Made by a program: the position numbers and the translations under genes
Notes under the pieces: model-generated
The model's database searches: none
Seen by the model: the letters and a program-made list of their open reading frames with translations, nothing else
What the model was told of the DNA's origin: nothing
Shown here: positions 60,796 to 64,000 of the stretch, in pieces
Layout of the letters: each line of letters opens with the position of its first letter
How positions within the stretch are numbered: the first letter of the stretch is position 1
Source of the DNA: Cudoniella acicularis
Taxonomy: Eukaryota; Ascomycota; Leotiomycetes; Helotiales; Helotiaceae
Assembly: GCA_013054445.1 (NCBI GenBank)
Contig: JAAMPI010000028.1
Location: forward strand, 1-64,000
DNA: 64,000 nt
Direction: 5' to 3'

Positions 60796-62135
60796 ATGTC
60801 ACGGCCAAGCAACTCATCTGCTCGGCAGCTTACTCTCACCGAAGAACTCGAAAAATTAGAGCAGTCTATCACTCTCACTCTTCAAGGTTAGACTTACTGT
60901 TTTCATCTAGAAACAAAATCTCACTTAATTTTAGAAATCGACCATAACTTCAGCCGAGCACACCGAATTGTCACTTCAAGCATACTGCCAATAGTCGAAC
61001 AATATGCGGATCACTCAAAGGCAGTGTGGGAGGGATCAAAGGTTGGCCACCCAATCCTAAAACCATCAATATTTACTGACTGCGGGGTAGTTCTGGAAAC
61101 AATTTTTCGAGGCCAGTGCAAATGTTTCGCTATCAGGAGTAGAAGAACGCGAGGAAGGCGAGGACCTCTCCTATACCCAGTCGCACGAGAATGCAAGCAC
61201 ATACGCCGAATCAACCCAACCCGATGATGAGACATTACAGGAAGGGCAACACCGCCACGATGATACCAATGACTCTCTTCTGGATGACGGCGATATAAGT
61301 GGAAGCACGCCCAGAGCTCCACGTCCGAAAAGCTCTTCTGATGGAACCCCAAGGTTCGCGGCATATGGCTCGCCTTACGAAACGTTGAAACAGGAGCTTA
61401 AAGGCGGCTCGGGTTCTCAGGATGATGACACACAAATTCCGCCCACGACACCGGGAACTCAGTCTAGAATTCCAGATATGTCGATGACACCACAATCATC
61501 GCCATTCGATCATACCACGTATCTGCAATCAACCGCACAACGACAAAAAGACCCACTTTTGCATAGAGTTCTCGACAAAAACTATAGGGTCCAAGCCACG
61601 CCTCATATCGTTCGTAAAGAAAACAAGACCCCAGCGAACAAGCCCTCCTGGAGGGACAACGATTCCCCGATGTCGTCTCCGCCAGCTGCGGCACCTCAGC
61701 TTCGTCCGGAGATTTTCAGCTCACCAATTAGACAACAATATAGGCCGAACGCCCCACGGACACCTGGTGTTAGTATTACCGCTCAAACACCAGGCAAAGG
61801 AAAGAGCAAGGGGATATTCACACAGCAAAAGAAAGATGAGATCAGTTGGGAGAGTGATAGCGATGAGGATGCAGAGGGAGTGTATAGGGAGCTTGGCATG
61901 AGTCCACCAAAGACTATCCAATTTTCATTGCCACAATCAAGGCTTTTGCAAACACCAGGTGATTGCTATACTCCCAATGATTGTTCTAATGCTAATTAAT
62001 ACAGCGCGAGAAGCAAGCAAGAGGATTGTTGAAGACTTACTCACTACTGCTGGGGCAGGACTGGATGATTCCGATGGACTTGACGATAGTCCTAGCATGG
62101 TTGCAATGAGGGACAATTTAGACGATAGTTTTTGA
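60796..62135 (+). CDS. ASK1: DASH/Dam1 complex subunit Ask1
   Basis: Kinetochore protein of the DASH ring that couples chromosomes to microtubules. Exons 60796-60886, 60935-61041, 61091-61958 and 62005-62135, 398 aa. The N-terminal helical domain is classic: LTLTEELEKLEQSITLTLQ followed by EIDHNFSRAHRIVTSSILP. The rest is disordered with many SP/TP sites (for example TPGTQS, MTPQSSP, TPGVS, SPPKT), in keeping with Cdk control of Ask1. The last exon restores REASKRIVEDLL and an acidic end (LDDSF). Longer than yeast Ask1 (292 aa), normal for filamentous fungi. Confidence 0.92.
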
Positions 62136-62404
62136 GAGATAAAAATCTATTAATTAGAAGGTGTAGCTATGGTATGAAGCTCTTCAAAGACCAAGTGCCT
62201 TCACAGAACGCCTTTCAGACCATATTTTCATGCCAATCTACCATATCTTATATTCCAAACGCCTAAGTTCTTGAGGAAGACCCGACCCATCGCCAAATGA
62301 ACAAGAGAAGAAGCAAATCCCGAGGTATCGTACCGATTATCGAGTCGTGGCATGTATCATATATGCCTCTGCTGTCCTTTGCCTCGCTATTCATATGTTA
62401 GCCA

Positions 62405-62863
62405 TTAATTACTCTTCACAATCGCTGAAAATGCAAGGTGTAGCTCACCCTCATAATCAACAAGCGGAGAGAACTTACCCGTCTTTGAATAATCACTGGG
62501 TAATGCCTTACTCTTCTTCACAGGTTTTCCCTCAAATTCTGCTGTCGACCTTGCAGCGGCCTCCTTGAGCTCTTTCTGCGCTTTATGCGCCTTGTAGGAG
62601 ATTGGAAGTTTGCTCTTGATGGATCCCTTAAGCAAGGAGACCGTCGAGGAGAAGGTTGATGTGCTGGCCACTGACGCGGCGTCCATGTCCTTCTCGGTCT
62701 TGGATGGCTCAGTGGCTTTTACTTTTGGCGACGAGGGATGGAAGAGCGTTGGTGGCATGTCTTGTGGGAATCCTGGGGTTTCTGTTAATGATTGGCTTTT
62801 CATAGAGGGCTTTTGTTTAGGAGACTCACGACCCTGGGGAAAAGAGGAGAGACCGCCAGTCAT
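62405..62863 (-). CDS. Small conserved-looking hypothetical protein
   Basis: A 152-aa frame starting ATG 62863 with Ser/Pro/Lys-rich sequence and a helical middle (SYKAHKAQKELKEAAARSTAEFE). It may contain a 48-nt intron: GTAAGT donor after DYSKT and TTTTCAG acceptor before AIVKSN. Its length is a multiple of three, so both spliced and unspliced reading are open; splicing is likely because the sites are good. No known domain, signal peptide or membrane segment. Convergent with ASK1. Confidence 0.55.
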   Translation of the reverse strand: MTGGLSSFPQGRESPKQKPSMKSQSLTETPGFPQDMPPTLFHPSSPKVKATEPSKTEKDMDAASVASTSTFSSTVSLLKGSIKSKLPISYKAHKAQKELKEAAARSTAEFEGKPVKKSKALPSDYSKTGKFSPLVDYEGELHLAFSAIVKSN

Positions 62864-64000
62864 TTTGAGTGTAGAGGATTGGATTCGATTACTTGAATGT
62901 TGGGTTATAGGAGTTTGAAGATTGAAGTCTTTGAGATGTCAGTTGAGCTGTGTCTGTGTGTTGCGATTGTTGATTGATGTGATGATGAGAGAAAACAAAA
63001 CCTTAAATCGAGGGAGCAAAGGCTATCATATATACATACATCCAGGCCACCAAGGCAGAGTCATAGCCATCCTCACTCATCATCGTTGGCTGGGAGCAGT
63101 GGGCACCGCCATATGCATATCCTTACCAACTTTACTCCGAGCCTCCCCAACACTTACTTTTACCCCGACCTCACAACTAACACTCACAGCCCCTATCCAC
63201 GCACACCCGCTAAGCGCACAGTCATTGGCCCCAAACCCCCTCTTAAGCGAATTCCGACGAGTTAAAACCCCCCAAGATTAACTTGGCACAGTCAGCAAGC
63301 AGGCGCGAACTTCGAACAACGGTGCAAAGTAAGCAGAGGCCAGCAAGCGGCCCCCGACCGAGTGACTCAGGCCTCCACTCCTTGGCCGGTCTTCAAACAA
63401 CACGCCGCAGCTTTTCGCATGCGCGCAGCAAGCCTAACACGGACAAATTATTCTTCCTTGTTGTGCCTGGGGTTGAACACACACTACTCTGTTCGCTGCA
63501 TGAGTGATCATGAGTCGAAAAAAGAGTTTAGGGGGAAGGGAGGGGGATTTAGTTGTAACTATGCTAAACTCTTCACGGAAAATGTTCTCCCCTCTTGTAC
63601 CATTCGCGGTATACGCGAGAGTTGTATTCGCAGATGCGAATAAGTGCCTAGGTACATACCTTGTGGACTTAACTTCCTTTCACTCCGTTTTCTTTTCCAA
63701 TTCGCTGTCTATCTGCGGGAGAAACCACACGCCGGTTCCGCAAAGGGAAACGGCGAAGGATATTGGATCTGGCAACGAATGCGATGCATCCCTATTAGAA
63801 GTGGAGTATTGGTTGGCTTTGCAAAATGAGGGTGCCAATAAATGCGGAGAATACAATGGCATCATTTTTCTTTCCATTATTTTTCTCTAGCACATGGACA
63901 CACTATTTCAAATTTAGATTTTTTTTGGGGGGGGTGTTTCCCAATCGTCGGATCACGGTGCAGGTGCAATCAACAGGCAGCCAAGAATGAGAAAGCAGAA
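62864..64000. other. Right edge, no gene recognised
   Basis: Holds the promoter of the small hypothetical gene. Plus frames at 62922-63281 and 63362-63890 lack any family resemblance. An AT-to-G homopolymer block (T8 followed by G9) lies near 63920-63938. Confidence 0.45.

Overview
This is a stretch of nuclear DNA from a filamentous ascomycete (Pezizomycotina). Leotiomycetes such as the Sclerotinia/Botrytis relatives are my best guess, but I cannot prove that from one window. The reasons are: genes on both strands broken by many short introns (mostly 46-70 nt, GTAAGT-like donors, CTAAC/CTGAC branch sites, CAG/TAG acceptors); an FlbA-type RGS regulator, a phocein-type Mob3, a DUF7053-type protein, GPI-anchored Ser/Thr-rich cell-wall proteins and a cytochrome P450; and premature stops in the P450 that fit C:G to T:A mutation as produced by RIP. 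I rebuilt 24 protein loci by joining exons at splice sites that keep family homology in frame.

Layout. 0-18 kb is gene-poor: a tiny spliced Cys-rich zinc-ribbon-like gene (1.6-1.9 kb), a Ser/Gly-rich GPI-type wall protein (4.3-5.2 kb), the G-protein signalling regulator flbA (6.4-8.7 kb), then 9.4 kb without a convincing gene, whose first part is G+C-rich. 18-21.5 kb carries a conserved fungal protein of unknown function and CDC73 of the Paf1 complex. 21.5-26.3 kb is accessory: a 274-bp hAT-like MITE with 16-bp inverted ends and a perfect 8-bp target duplication lies about 115 bp from a P450 pseudogene with four in-frame stops and a frameshift.

26-58 kb is dense housekeeping DNA: ZNG1 (zinc chaperone GTPase), mob3 (STRIPAK), a DUF7053-type protein, a GPI protein, eIF5B, an MMS1/CPSF-A protein, a Gyp8/TBC1D20-like Rab GAP, VPS52 (GARP), eIF5A, RRN7 (Pol I), ubiquitin-L40, a Yip1-domain protein, a mitochondrial rhodanese, a transcription-factor-like protein without zinc cluster and a short-chain dehydrogenase. 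The far end holds ASK1 (DASH complex) and a small conserved protein. eIF5B, eIF5A, RRN7 and ubiquitin-L40 all serve ribosome production or translation and sit within 18 kb. Mob3, Cdc73, Vps52, Gyp8, ZNG1 and Ask1 are unrelated core functions, so no metabolic cluster is evident.

Two cross-cutting points. First, eIF5B and RRN7, both expected to be essential, are each broken by single-base indels, mostly at mononucleotide runs, that cancel exactly in the total coding length. These look like consensus errors and will truncate automatic annotations. Second, unusual splicing is present: a GC-AG intron and a 12-nt exon in ZNG1, and in ubiquitin-L40 a 7-nt exon with the start codon itself split by an intron.
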